Source of the DNA: a virus
Virus record (IMG/VR): IMGVR_UViG_3300039149_000013
Span: 1 to 22,720 of that record
Reading direction: 5' to 3' (one strand)
DNA: 22,720 bases
The position numbers and the translations under genes are program-made. Each line of letters opens with the position of its first letter. The stretch's first letter is position 1. Shown here in pieces: positions 1 through 5,153 of this stretch. Under the pieces are notes generated by a model that saw only the letters and a list, made by a program, of their open reading frames with translations, was not told the origin of the DNA and did no database searches.

Positions 1-54
1 AGCTAAGACACATATATGAAGTTGTATCTATATGTCGTAAAAAAGGATCTTAAG

Positions 55-453
55 ATGACTAGAAAAAGAACACCGCTCGACAAAGAACTCACTGAACAAG
101 AGATCATAAAAGCTTTAGTAACAAATTCAGGCTTAGTATCTAAAGCTGCTGAAACACTCGGAGTGCATTACTCACATATATATAGAGCTTTGGATAGCTA
201 TGGAATTCGCGATAAGCTGAAGACAATTAGAAAAGAAGCTCGCGAAAACTGGTTGGATACGGCAGAGTGCAATCTCTCCAAAATAATTAACCTCGTCGAA
301 ACACGTCCAGACATTGCTCTGAAGGGCATTCAGTACTTCCTTGATAACCAGGGACAAAGTCGCGGGTACGGGGACGCCGCGTCTTCAGACGTTTCAGACG
401 TGCGAGAGGCATTTCGTTCATTTAATATAAACGTATCAACTAAGTCTAACTAA
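55..453 (+). CDS. Small terminase subunit-like HTH protein
   Basis: This 132-residue protein resembles the small DNA-packaging subunit (TerS) that recognises phage DNA and hands it to the large terminase. The N-terminal third holds a Fis/HTH_8-like helix-turn-helix, with the pattern LVSKAAETLGVHYSHIYRAL. It is followed by a helical part (EARENWLDTAECNLSKII) and the segment ALKGIQYFLDNQGQSRGYG, which is typical of phage TerS-like HTH proteins, where a similar FFLKTQGKKRGY motif recurs. The frame is open from an ATG at 16, but I chose the ATG at 55 because AAGGA sits 7 nt upstream; the earlier ATG has no ribosome site. Unusually, it is separated from the large terminase by 3.4 kb of mostly opposite-strand genes. 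It could instead be a transcription regulator of the same fold. Confidence 0.65.
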   Translation: MTRKRTPLDKELTEQEIIKALVTNSGLVSKAAETLGVHYSHIYRALDSYGIRDKLKTIRKEARENWLDTAECNLSKIINLVETRPDIALKGIQYFLDNQGQSRGYGDAASSDVSDVREAFRSFNINVSTKSN

Positions 454-480
454 AGTCAAACTAACTTTCGTTCTCTTTAC

Positions 481-508
481 CGGCGAGCCGTCTCGCCGTC
501 AAGTTTTT
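481..508 (+). terminator. Probable terminator after the terS-like gene
   Basis: A perfect 7-bp GC-rich stem CGGCGAG/CTCGCCG (481-487 with 492-498, loop CCGT) is followed 5 nt later by a run of five T (504-508). It lies 28 nt after the terS-like stop codon and reads in the same direction, as expected for an intrinsic terminator. The short spacer before the T-run lowers certainty. Confidence 0.55.
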
Positions 509-545
509 ATTTAAATGAAATATTAAATTATAATTAAGTATCAAA

Positions 546-563
546 CTAAAGTTTTAACTTTAG
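546..563. other. Inverted repeat, 7-8 bp, AT-rich
   Basis: CTAAAGT (546-552) pairs with ACTTTAG (557-563) around a TTTA loop. It lies between two GC-rich hairpins. It could be an operator or an RNA hairpin; nothing decides between these. Confidence 0.4.
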
Positions 564-576
564 GGGAGGTAACAGA

Positions 577-592
577 GGGGCGCCGTCGCCCC
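577..592. other. GC-rich hairpin with CCGT loop
   Basis: GGGGCG (577-582) and CGCCCC (587-592) form a perfect 6-bp stem around the same CCGT loop as the hairpin at 481-498. No T-run follows on the plus strand, so it is not an obvious terminator. Confidence 0.45.
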
Positions 593-795
593 GATTAGGT
601 TCCATCGAGGAAGGAAGAATATATATACACCCTCCCCAAACTAACCAAACCCCCCATAAAAAACCCACATCAAACCAACATCAATGTATTCAATGTAATA
701 AACGATCCCCCCTACAAAAAATTTCTACCAAAAACAACATCCTTATCATCATCTTGATAAGTAAAGTTATCCCTGAACAACCAAATGTTTTTATG

Positions 796-974
796 AAAAA
801 GATCGGTTAACGGATCGGTTATCTGTTGAATACATAGGTTTTATGACCTTCCGATTGGTTCCTTACTAAGGAGCTAATCTATGTAGATCTTTGAACTATG
901 AGCGATATTGTAACTATGAACGATTCTTGAATCGGAAGGTCTACTTTATGTTGTCGCTCTGCGACTTAGTTCCT
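796..974 (-). ncRNA. Candidate structured small RNA
   Basis: No gene lies here, yet a promoter-like signal at 981-1010 points leftward into it. The predicted RNA would start near 974. Its first element is a 5-bp hairpin GTCGC/GCGAC (953-965). Next is a long domain closed by a perfect 12-bp stem (930-941 with 845-856), which holds a small hairpin (TCCTT/AAGGA, around 860-872) and a near-perfect 13-nt direct repeat, AACTATGAGCGAT (894-906) and AACTATGAACGAT (912-924). Downstream on the minus strand, an imperfect palindrome GATC-GTTAAC-GATC (801-816) runs into five T (plus-strand A at 796-800), a weak possible end. Both boundaries and transcription are inference. It matches no RNA family I recognise. 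Confidence 0.35.
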
Positions 975-980
975 GTTGCT

Positions 981-1010
981 ATTTTAATAACAAACATGCT
1001 CATTTGTCAA
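981..1010 (-). promoter_or_regulatory. Candidate sigma-70-type promoter, minus strand
   Basis: On the minus strand a perfect TTGACA (1010-1005) is followed, 18 nt later, by TAAAAT (986-981), one base from TATAAT. It lies just beyond the stop codon of the last minus-strand gene and so faces into the gene-free region, not into a protein gene. The spacer is one base longer than ideal. Confidence 0.45.
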
Positions 1011-1034
1011 GCTTTATTTTAAGTTTTACCTAAG

Positions 1035-1229
1035 TTACTTATTGTTAGGATCAGATTCATACACCGATTTACCTATCTTTTTATAACAAAAAGAAGATAT
1101 TAGATCTAAACTCTGTTCGATATCTCTTACATGGGAGTTAACATGAAGGTCAACGATCTTCTTAAGGCTAACCCTTATCTCATTAACTACATCTAAAGTA
1201 TGATAATGATCGCAATCAGTTAACTTCAT
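1035..1229 (-). CDS. Small hypothetical protein
   Basis: A 64-residue, probably helical protein of unknown function; I recognise no family. It contains charged and hydrophobic stretches (EIRVSLKKIVDLHVNSHVRDIEQSLDLISSF) and two cysteines, but no clear motif, signal peptide or membrane segment. The open frame extends upstream to 1280, but the ATG at 1229 has GGAG 5 nt upstream. It also overlaps the end of the preceding membrane-protein gene by 14 nt, which suggests translational coupling. It is the last gene of the minus-strand block. Confidence 0.6.
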   Translation of the reverse strand: MKLTDCDHYHTLDVVNEIRVSLKKIVDLHVNSHVRDIEQSLDLISSFCYKKIGKSVYESDPNNK

Positions 1230-1440
1230 TATTTCTCCATTTGTAAAAACCGTTAGTAGCCATTGTAAAACTGACTCCATGCCACAGACTTTGAGACATG
1301 AAGCCAGTGGACCAACCTCTACAGATCCAATAAGCGATACAAACCATACTAAGAAGCCAACCTAAAGATTGTTTCTTGATCTTTAGAAGATTAGCTACCT
1401 GAATCATAAGCCCGCATAAAAAGTCGGTGTATTCATTCAT
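1216..1440 (-). CDS. Small membrane protein, PnuC-like half
   Basis: A 74-residue protein with two likely membrane helices, about residues 25-46 (SLGWLLSMVCIAYWICRGW) and 51-68, ending in the basic segment YKWRNN. The layout, with KIKK before GWLL, then an aromatic first helix and a closing GFYKWR, resembles one repeat of PnuC-type (nicotinamide riboside transporter) membrane proteins and the short phage proteins of that shape. That resemblance is inference, and a transport role for a two-helix protein is unproven. It starts 10 nt after the lipoprotein stop codon. No strong ribosome site is visible; a small inverted repeat (GGTAA/TTACC, 1444-1455) covers the start region, so expression may depend on translation of the upstream gene. 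Confidence 0.55.
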   Translation of the reverse strand: MNEYTDFLCGLMIQVANLLKIKKQSLGWLLSMVCIAYWICRGWSTGFMSQSLWHGVSFTMATNGFYKWRNNEVN

Positions 1441-1450
1441 TAAGGTAAGA

Positions 1451-1636
1451 TTACCCTACACAGCCACTTCCGTCAACTGTATAAGTATCTCCATCAGGAC
1501 AAATAACAACACAGGCAATATCAAATTGAGGGTCAAGTTCATTCTTAGTAGGCTTCATAGTAACTACCTCAGTTTTTGGATATACACACGATGTACAAGC
1601 CATAGCTAGTAAAGCTAGTAATAATAATTTCTTCAT
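1451..1636 (-). CDS. Small lipoprotein
   Basis: A 61-residue protein with a typical lipoprotein signal: two lysines, a leucine/alanine-rich core (LLLLALLAMA) and candidate lipid-modified cysteines at residue 14 or 17. The mature part is about 45 residues and contains three further cysteines. It would be exported and anchored in a membrane of a Gram-negative-type cell. Small phage lipoproteins are known to serve in superinfection exclusion (for example T5 Llp) or as outer-membrane spanins. The sequence is not proline-rich like Rz1 and no partner spanin is beside it, so exclusion is the likelier guess. AGGAG lies 6 nt upstream of the ATG. It sits between a 35-residue gene and a small membrane-protein gene in the minus-strand block. 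Confidence 0.65.
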   Translation of the reverse strand: MKKLLLLALLAMACTSCVYPKTEVVTMKPTKNELDPQFDIACVVICPDGDTYTVDGSGCVG

Positions 1637-1661
1637 AGTTTTCTCCTATTGTTTTTGGTGT

Positions 1662-1769
1662 TCAAAATGGTCTAAAATGGTCATTCCTAGCATCATAATC
1701 TCTTTGTCGCTGTATAGCAGCATGAATCGGACAAGGAGCTAAGAGCCAAGTAAAAAATCTTTTAATCAT
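1662..1769 (-). CDS. Tiny hypothetical protein (35 residues)
   Basis: This short frame begins MIKRFFTWLLAPCPIHAAI and ends in a charged tail rich in Arg, Asp and His. AAGGA lies 6 nt upstream of the ATG, as good a ribosome site as those of its larger neighbours. It fits exactly between tRNA-Cys (17 nt upstream) and the lipoprotein gene (25 nt downstream). The hydrophobic N-terminal third could touch a membrane but is too short to be sure. I recognise no family. Its existence rests on the ribosome site and the tight gene spacing. Confidence 0.5.
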   Translation of the reverse strand: MIKRFFTWLLAPCPIHAAIQRQRDYDARNDHFRPF

Positions 1770-1786
1770 AGTATATCCTTTATAAT

Positions 1787-1851
1787 AAGCGGTGATGGGA
1801 ATCGAACCCATGTTTCTGGTTTTGCAGACCAGAGGTTACCCTGACACCGCT
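1787..1851 (-). tRNA. tRNA-Cys (GCA), shortened D-arm
   Basis: The acceptor stem AGCGGTG/CACCGCT is perfect, and the discriminator is U, as expected for tRNA-Cys. The anticodon stem CTGGT/ACCAG carries the loop CTGCAAA with anticodon GCA. The T-arm is ATGGG-TTCGATT-CCCAT. The D-arm is only about 10 nt (AGG-GTAA-CCT), so the gene is 65 nt long and lacks the usual G18-G19 pair. No CCA end is encoded. It lies 5 nt from tRNA-Gln. Confidence 0.8.
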
Positions 1852-1855
1852 ATTT

Positions 1856-1928
1856 TTGGAAAGGGGGGATTCGAACCACCGACCCACGCATTCAAAGTGC
1901 GTTGTTCTACCAACTGAACTACTTTCCA
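1856..1928 (-). tRNA. tRNA-Gln (TTG)
   Basis: The acceptor stem TGGAAAG/CTTTCCA is perfect. The anticodon stem ACGCA/TGCGT carries the loop CTTTGAA with anticodon TTG. The D-arm is normal (GTTC...GAAC). The T-arm GGTGG/CCCCC has one internal U-C mismatch, around the normal loop TTCGAAT. The CCA end is not encoded. Confidence 0.88.
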
Positions 1929-1930
1929 TT

Positions 1931-2069
1931 TAATGGGTATAGGATTCGAACCTATGAAGCCCAGTTAAAACACAGTGTGCTTACTACTGTACAATAACTT
2001 CAAGCTTGTAGGGTAAGTTTAAGCTATTTCTAACTCCTACTGCATTAAGCCAGACTCTGCCAACCCATT
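1931..2069 (-). tRNA. tRNA-like element, anticodon unresolved
   Basis: The ends are those of a tRNA: a perfect 7-bp acceptor AATGGGT/ACCCATT (2069-2063 with 1938-1932), a D-arm GCA...TGC with GG in its loop (2060-2042), and a perfect T-arm ATAGG-TTCGAAT-CCTAT (1955-1939). The middle is not normal. Immediately after position 26 a perfect 5-bp stem GTAGG/CCTAC (2040-2036 with 2012-2008) holds a 23-nt loop instead of 7. The region where the variable loop should be is 52 nt long and folds as a long arm: AAGC/GCTT, AGTTA/TAACT and ACAGT/ACTGT. The whole is 139 nt, against about 73-95 for tRNAs. It could be a class II (Ser/Leu/Tyr-type) tRNA with insertions, an intron-bearing tRNA, or a tRNA mimic. 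I assign no anticodon. Confidence 0.6.
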
Positions 2070-2100
2070 GTATTTTTCTTTTTTATTCGGCATTCTTGAT

Positions 2101-2520
2101 CTACAAACAGGGGATTTTTTTTGGTAACTCCATCCAAAATGCAATTACCTTTGTTTCTCCAGACCAAGAACATTCTTTTACGTCAGCCATACTTTGTCCA
2201 CCGCAATAAATACAACTTTCCCATCCCTGTGTATTCCATCGCTCGGTATCATTTTCATATTTCATTACTGCTTGTTGACCATTTTTTAACTGAACTAATA
2301 TAGGACGGTCTTTTGGTGGCTCTTCTTTTGCAACGTCTATCCACTCACTTGGGTTTTCAGTTTCTTTTGGTTCATCACGTTCTAAAATATATTCTGCAAG
2401 AAAATTTAAAAGGCGATTTCTTCTAGAAGTAAACTCTATAGGATCGCATATCAATTGAGTACGTTCGTAAGCTATTTTTAAATATTCATAACTTAAACTA
2501 TTTATACATTTTTTTTTCAT
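2101..2520 (-). CDS. DUF551-like phage protein
   Basis: A 139-residue protein. Residues 60-133 follow the DUF551 pattern: WIDVAKEEPPKDRPILVQLKNG near the beginning and a closing aromatic segment VIAFWMELPK, where the family usually has a WxPLP-type end. The first 50 residues are a helical, basic N-terminal extension. A C-x-x-C pair (residues 103-106) lies inside the domain. DUF551 proteins are common in phage accessory regions and have no known biochemical function. No strong ribosome site precedes the ATG at 2520; a GGA lies 12 nt away. It follows the zinc-ribbon gene by 21 nt in the same direction, so it may be read from that transcript. Confidence 0.7.
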   Translation of the reverse strand: MKKKCINSLSYEYLKIAYERTQLICDPIEFTSRRNRLLNFLAEYILERDEPKETENPSEWIDVAKEEPPKDRPILVQLKNGQQAVMKYENDTERWNTQGWESCIYCGGQSMADVKECSWSGETKVIAFWMELPKKIPCL

Positions 2521-2541
2521 AAATCAATTCAATCCGGCATA

Positions 2542-2694
2542 TTAAGAATTAAGCTCCATTAAAATAGCTTTTTTCTTATTTTGTTTTACCTTTGGCATTT
2601 TTTTACCACAAACATGACATTTTTTACCCCTCTCTACGATTGCTCTATCACAGCCTCCGCAAAAAGTTTTGAACCTTTCGTACCCTTGTTTCAT
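2542..2694 (-). CDS. Small zinc-ribbon protein (50 residues)
   Basis: The protein has two C-x-x-C knuckles, CGGC at residues 12-15 and CHVC at 26-29, followed by a lysine-rich tail (KKMPKVKQNKKK). This is the layout of a single zinc ribbon that could bind nucleic acid or a protein partner. The function is unknown. It starts 7 nt after the stop of the preceding gene in the same direction and lacks a clear ribosome site, so translation may be coupled. The cysteine pattern makes chance unlikely. Confidence 0.65.
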   Translation of the reverse strand: MKQGYERFKTFCGGCDRAIVERGKKCHVCGKKMPKVKQNKKKAILMELNS

Positions 2695-2701
2695 ATTAAA
2701 T

Positions 2702-3094
2702 TTATGAATCAAAACCTATAAGGATTCTGACTTTCTTCTTATCATCATCACTTACACACCATCCTTTGTCAACAAAACGCGGAAGTACATACCTGCAAAA
2801 GATACAGAAATAGGATTCCTCGAGATTAGCCTTCTTCCAAGGAGCATGTATCAACTCATATAAGGTGGCATGAGTAAAGGAATGATCTCCTAAATCTGCT
2901 TGGTTAACTTCAGAATCACCAGGAAAACCACGGTCTTGTATCTTTCCCCATTTAGAGTATCCCCTTACGCCTGCTAAGAAGGCAAACACCTCATAGTCTC
3001 TATCATCAGGTAATAAAAGCTCATCAATAGGAAAAGCCTCCCATCTACCTTCTTTGTTCTTCTTCTCAATATGTAAATGAATATCACTTCCCAT
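2702..3094 (-). CDS. Conserved phage protein, MGSDIH family
   Basis: A 130-residue protein beginning MGSDIHLHIEKK. The pattern continues DYEVFAFLAGVRGYS, then DRGFPGDSE and GDHSFTHATLYEL. I recognise this layout (GSDIH start, YE..A.LAGVR, RG.P.D, GDHS) from a widespread family of uncharacterised phage and bacterial proteins. The conserved D, H and C residues could bind metal, but no activity is known to me. AAAGGAG lies 5 nt upstream of the ATG, one of the best ribosome sites in the block. It sits between tRNA-Ile and the zinc-ribbon gene. Confidence 0.7.
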   Translation of the reverse strand: MGSDIHLHIEKKNKEGRWEAFPIDELLLPDDRDYEVFAFLAGVRGYSKWGKIQDRGFPGDSEVNQADLGDHSFTHATLYELIHAPWKKANLEESYFCIFCRYVLPRFVDKGWCVSDDDKKKVRILIGFDS

Positions 3095-3110
3095 AATTAC
3101 TCCTTTAAAT

Positions 3111-3183
3111 TAGGCAATCCTGGAGTCGAACCAGGTACTTTCACCATATCAGGGTGAACTTCTAACCGTTGAATTAATTGCCC
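3111..3183 (-). tRNA. tRNA-Ile (GAT)
   Basis: The acceptor stem GGGCAAT/ATTGCCT has one terminal G-U pair. The anticodon stem TCACC/GGTGA carries the loop CTGATAT with anticodon GAT. The T-arm CCTGG-TTCGACT-CCAGG is perfect and the discriminator is A. The CCA end is not encoded. It lies between two protein genes with only 1 nt separating it from the HD gene stop codon, so it must be cut from a longer transcript. Confidence 0.88.
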
Positions 3184-3184
3184 A

Positions 3185-3610
3185 TTATTCATAATTCCAA
3201 AATCTACTTTTCTTAAGATGCTGCTCTTGTCTCTTAGGACTCCATGATTCCATACGGGAAATATTGGATAGACGATCAGCAAATTTAATCATGATGCCTT
3301 CTTTAGTCTGAAGCCTGGGAAAGTAAAAACCTTTATTATCAGCTTTACCCTCATGTGTAACTTCCATAACCATGTTAGCTATTCTTGCACCAAACTCACT
3401 AAGCAACTCTTCATAGGTAGTATTAGTATCTTCAAGGGTATCATGTAGATAGGCTGCTGCTAATATATCATGTTCTTCGGTAACATGGGTTAAAATCTTA
3501 ACGACAGGTATAATATGAGTAAGAAACATATTCTTACCATCATCATCTAACTGATCTTTATGCTTGTTGATAGCAAATAGCATTGCTTTTACGTCAATTC
3601 TTTCAGACAT
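3185..3610 (-). CDS. HD-domain hydrolase, SpoT/MESH-like
   Basis: A 141-residue single-domain protein with the signature of (p)ppGpp hydrolases of the RelA/SpoT and MESH type. It has a metal-binding H32, H56-D57 inside LHDTLEDT (the HDxxED motif), the segment TYEELLSEFGARIANMVMEVTHEG, and D112 in KFADRLSNISRM (family form LKLADRLHN). There is no synthetase domain. The likely reaction is removal of the 3' pyrophosphate from ppGpp or a related alarmone. In a phage this would dampen the stringent response, and it is encoded among tRNA genes that would also support translation. AAGGA lies 5-6 nt upstream of the ATG. The family call is strong; the exact substrate is inference. Confidence 0.8.
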   Translation of the reverse strand: MSERIDVKAMLFAINKHKDQLDDDGKNMFLTHIIPVVKILTHVTEEHDILAAAYLHDTLEDTNTTYEELLSEFGARIANMVMEVTHEGKADNKGFYFPRLQTKEGIMIKFADRLSNISRMESWSPKRQEQHLKKSRFWNYE

Positions 3611-3623
3611 ATTATTCCTTTTT

Positions 3624-3695
3624 TGAGCCTACCGGGATTTGAACCCAGCCTCTCGGATTGAAAACCCGATGTACTAACCACTATACTATAGACCC
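3624..3695 (-). tRNA. tRNA-Glu (TTC)
   Basis: The acceptor GGGTCTA/TAGGCTC contains G-U pairs. The anticodon stem TCGGG/TCCGA carries the loop TTTTCAA with anticodon TTC. The T-arm is CTGGG-TTCAAAT-CCCGG. The discriminator is A and the CCA end is not encoded. It lies 2 nt from tRNA-Asn. Confidence 0.88.
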
Positions 3696-3697
3696 TA

Positions 3698-3769
3698 AGG
3701 ATCAAGATGGGATCGAACCATCGACAATCCACTTAACAGGCGGACGCTCTACCCCTGAGCTATTGATCC
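3698..3769 (-). tRNA. tRNA-Asn (GTT)
   Basis: The acceptor GGATCAA/TTGATCC is perfect. The D-arm is GCTC...GAGC. The anticodon stem TCCGC/GTGGA carries the loop CTGTTAA with anticodon GTT. The T-arm GATGG-TTCGATC-CCATC is perfect. The discriminator reads U, whereas bacterial tRNA-Asn usually has G. The CCA end is not encoded. It is the first gene of the minus-strand block. Confidence 0.88.
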
Positions 3770-3783
3770 ATTACTTTCTTCTG

Positions 3784-3836
3784 AATCTATCATTTTTCCT
3801 TGGATAGATTTTTAGCCATTTGATTATTTATTACAA
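3784..3836. promoter_or_regulatory. Divergent control region with 8-bp inverted repeat
   Basis: This lies between the start of the minus-strand tRNA block and terL. AATCTATC (3784-3791) and GATAGATT (3803-3810) are perfect inverted copies, with an 11-nt gap. On the minus strand TTGTAA (3836-3831) and TAAAAAT (3814-3808) are 16 nt apart and form a weak promoter candidate for the tRNA block; the repeat overlaps its -10 and start. It could be an operator. As an RNA hairpin followed by five T (3809-3813) it could instead be a weak plus-strand terminator, but no plus-strand gene precedes it. Confidence 0.35.
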
Positions 3837-3884
3837 GGTTTAAAAATTTAGGTATTATTAAAAAAATTGATATATCTAAAAAAG

Positions 3885-5153
3885 ATGACTGCTTTTAGAG
3901 AATTATCACCAAAACAGATTAAATCCTACAATGAAGCAGACGCTCGTATCAACATCTGGGCTGGTGCAGTCCGTTCGGGTAAATCTTTTTCTGCACTCTT
4001 AAAATTTATCAACTTTATCGATAACGGCCCTCCAGGTGACATGGTGATCGTGGGAAGAACCACCGATGCTCTTAAAAGAAACGTTATCGGTCCCATGATA
4101 GATCTTTTAGGAGTGGATGTTAAATATAAATCAGGTCTTAGAGAAATTAAGATGTGGAATAGGGTTATCCATGTTGTCGGGGCTAATGATGAAAGAGCAG
4201 AAGGTAAGATCAGGGGTTCTACCTTTGCAGGTGCTTTAATAGATGAAATAACTCTTCTTCCAGAGTCTTTTTTTAAGATGCTACTTTCGAGGCTTTCCGT
4301 ACCGGGAGCAAAGCTTTTTGGTACAACCAACCCAGATTCTCCTTTCCATTGGCTTAAGAGAGATTTTCTGGACAACGAAAAGGTCAATCGGAAGCTATTT
4401 AACTTTAACTTATATGACAACCCTAGTCTTACCCCTGAATATATCAAGTCTATTACATCAGAATACTCCGGATTATGGTATCAGAGGTTTATTGAAGGAA
4501 AATGGGTCTTAGCTGAAGGCTCTGTTTTTGATATGTTTGACAAGGATCAGCATGTAATTACTTTTCCCCCTGGTGTTGCAGAATATTATTTAGTAGGTAT
4601 CGACTATGGCACGGCCAATCCCACAGCGTTTTCTCTTATCGGTTTTTCGTCAAGAACGTTTCCGAACTGCTGGCTTGAGAAAGAATATTATTGGGACTCA
4701 AGAAAAGAGCAAAAACAAAAAACTGACGCAGAATATGCCAGAGACTTAAAAACATTCATAAGTGGATACAATGTAAAGCAGATTTACATGGACCCATCTG
4801 CTGCTTCCTTGCAAGCCGAGTTAAGACATCACGATATTTCAGCTATTGAAGCGAATAACGATGTTTTAGAAGGTATTAGATATCACGCAACCATGCTTCA
4901 ACAGGGCGGTTTCAAGATATGTGGAAGATGCATCAACACTATTAAGGAATATGGCTCTTATCGTTGGGACCCTCAAGCACAAAACCGAGGGGAGGATAAA
5001 CCTATTAAAGAGCATGACCACATGCTCGACTCAATCAGATATGTTCTTATGTCACATTTTTACCATAAAAGTGGAAAGAGCCTGTCTATAGAAGATCTAC
5101 AACTTTTGAAAAATGAAGCATGGGGAATAGATGGGGACGGAGCCTTCTGGTAG
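3885..5153 (+). CDS. terL: Terminase large subunit
   Basis: The packaging motor ATPase and headful or cos nuclease, of the PBSX/Terminase_6-like type. From the ATG at 3885 (422 residues) it shows Walker A GAVRSGKS at residues 27-34, Walker B with catalytic glutamate LIDE near 118-121, and the coupling motif TTNP at 147-150. The RNase H-like nuclease has acidic residues in GIDYGTANP (D240), YMDPSA (D303) and DHMLDSIRY (D382). The usual length and all key residues are present. The frame continues 18 nt upstream to a TTG at 3867; neither start has a good ribosome site, and I prefer the ATG. It overlaps the next small gene by 23 nt. Confidence 0.95.
   Translation: MTAFRELSPKQIKSYNEADARINIWAGAVRSGKSFSALLKFINFIDNGPPGDMVIVGRTTDALKRNVIGPMIDLLGVDVKYKSGLREIKMWNRVIHVVGANDERAEGKIRGSTFAGALIDEITLLPESFFKMLLSRLSVPGAKLFGTTNPDSPFHWLKRDFLDNEKVNRKLFNFNLYDNPSLTPEYIKSITSEYSGLWYQRFIEGKWVLAEGSVFDMFDKDQHVITFPPGVAEYYLVGIDYGTANPTAFSLIGFSSRTFPNCWLEKEYYWDSRKEQKQKTDAEYARDLKTFISGYNVKQIYMDPSAASLQAELRHHDISAIEANNDVLEGIRYHATMLQQGGFKICGRCINTIKEYGSYRWDPQAQNRGEDKPIKEHDHMLDSIRYVLMSHFYHKSGKSLSIEDLQLLKNEAWGIDGDGAFW

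Larger units (their letters stand above)
454..1034. other. Gene-free structured intergenic region
   Basis: I see no convincing protein gene on either strand in these 581 bases. The left part has three successive stem-loops (481-498, 546-563, 577-592). The plus strand then has no G at all from 618 to 685 and none from 705 to 755. A tandem 9-mer TCAATGTAT/TCAATGTAA lies at 681-698. A 7-bp hairpin lies at 742-761. A direct repeat of GATCGGTTA lies at 801-809 and 813-821. A 12-bp stem closes 845-941, and a promoter-like signal on the minus strand lies at 981-1010. The region separates the terS-like gene from the 3' end of the minus-strand block. Confidence 0.7.

Noticed and set aside
172-357. 61-residue minus-strand frame inside the terS-like gene
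   Set aside because: Fully antisense to a well-supported gene; no ribosome site and no recognisable protein pattern.
529-534. TATAAT box as a plus- or minus-strand promoter
   Set aside because: No acceptable -35 box at 16-18 nt on either strand, and no gene follows on the plus strand; the sequence is simply AT-rich.
618-760. CRISPR-like or tandem repeat array
   Set aside because: Only one 9-nt tandem pair is present (681-698); there are no regularly spaced repeats.
1427-1609. 60-residue plus-strand frame opposite the lipoprotein gene
   Set aside because: Lies antisense to the lipoprotein gene, which has a clear signal peptide and ribosome site.
1931-2069. tmRNA or group I intron-containing tRNA
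   Set aside because: 139 nt is too short for either, no tag reading frame is visible, and the D-arm is intact, unlike in tmRNA.
2121-2303. 60-residue plus-strand frame opposite the DUF551-like gene
   Set aside because: Antisense to a recognisable domain, with no start signal.
3097-3282. 61-residue minus-strand frame
   Set aside because: Runs through tRNA-Ile and the end of the HD-domain gene in another frame.
3926-4447. 173-residue minus-strand frame inside terL
   Set aside because: Long but antisense to the Walker A and B region of the terminase; composition (serine, leucine, proline) is that of a reverse-strand shadow.
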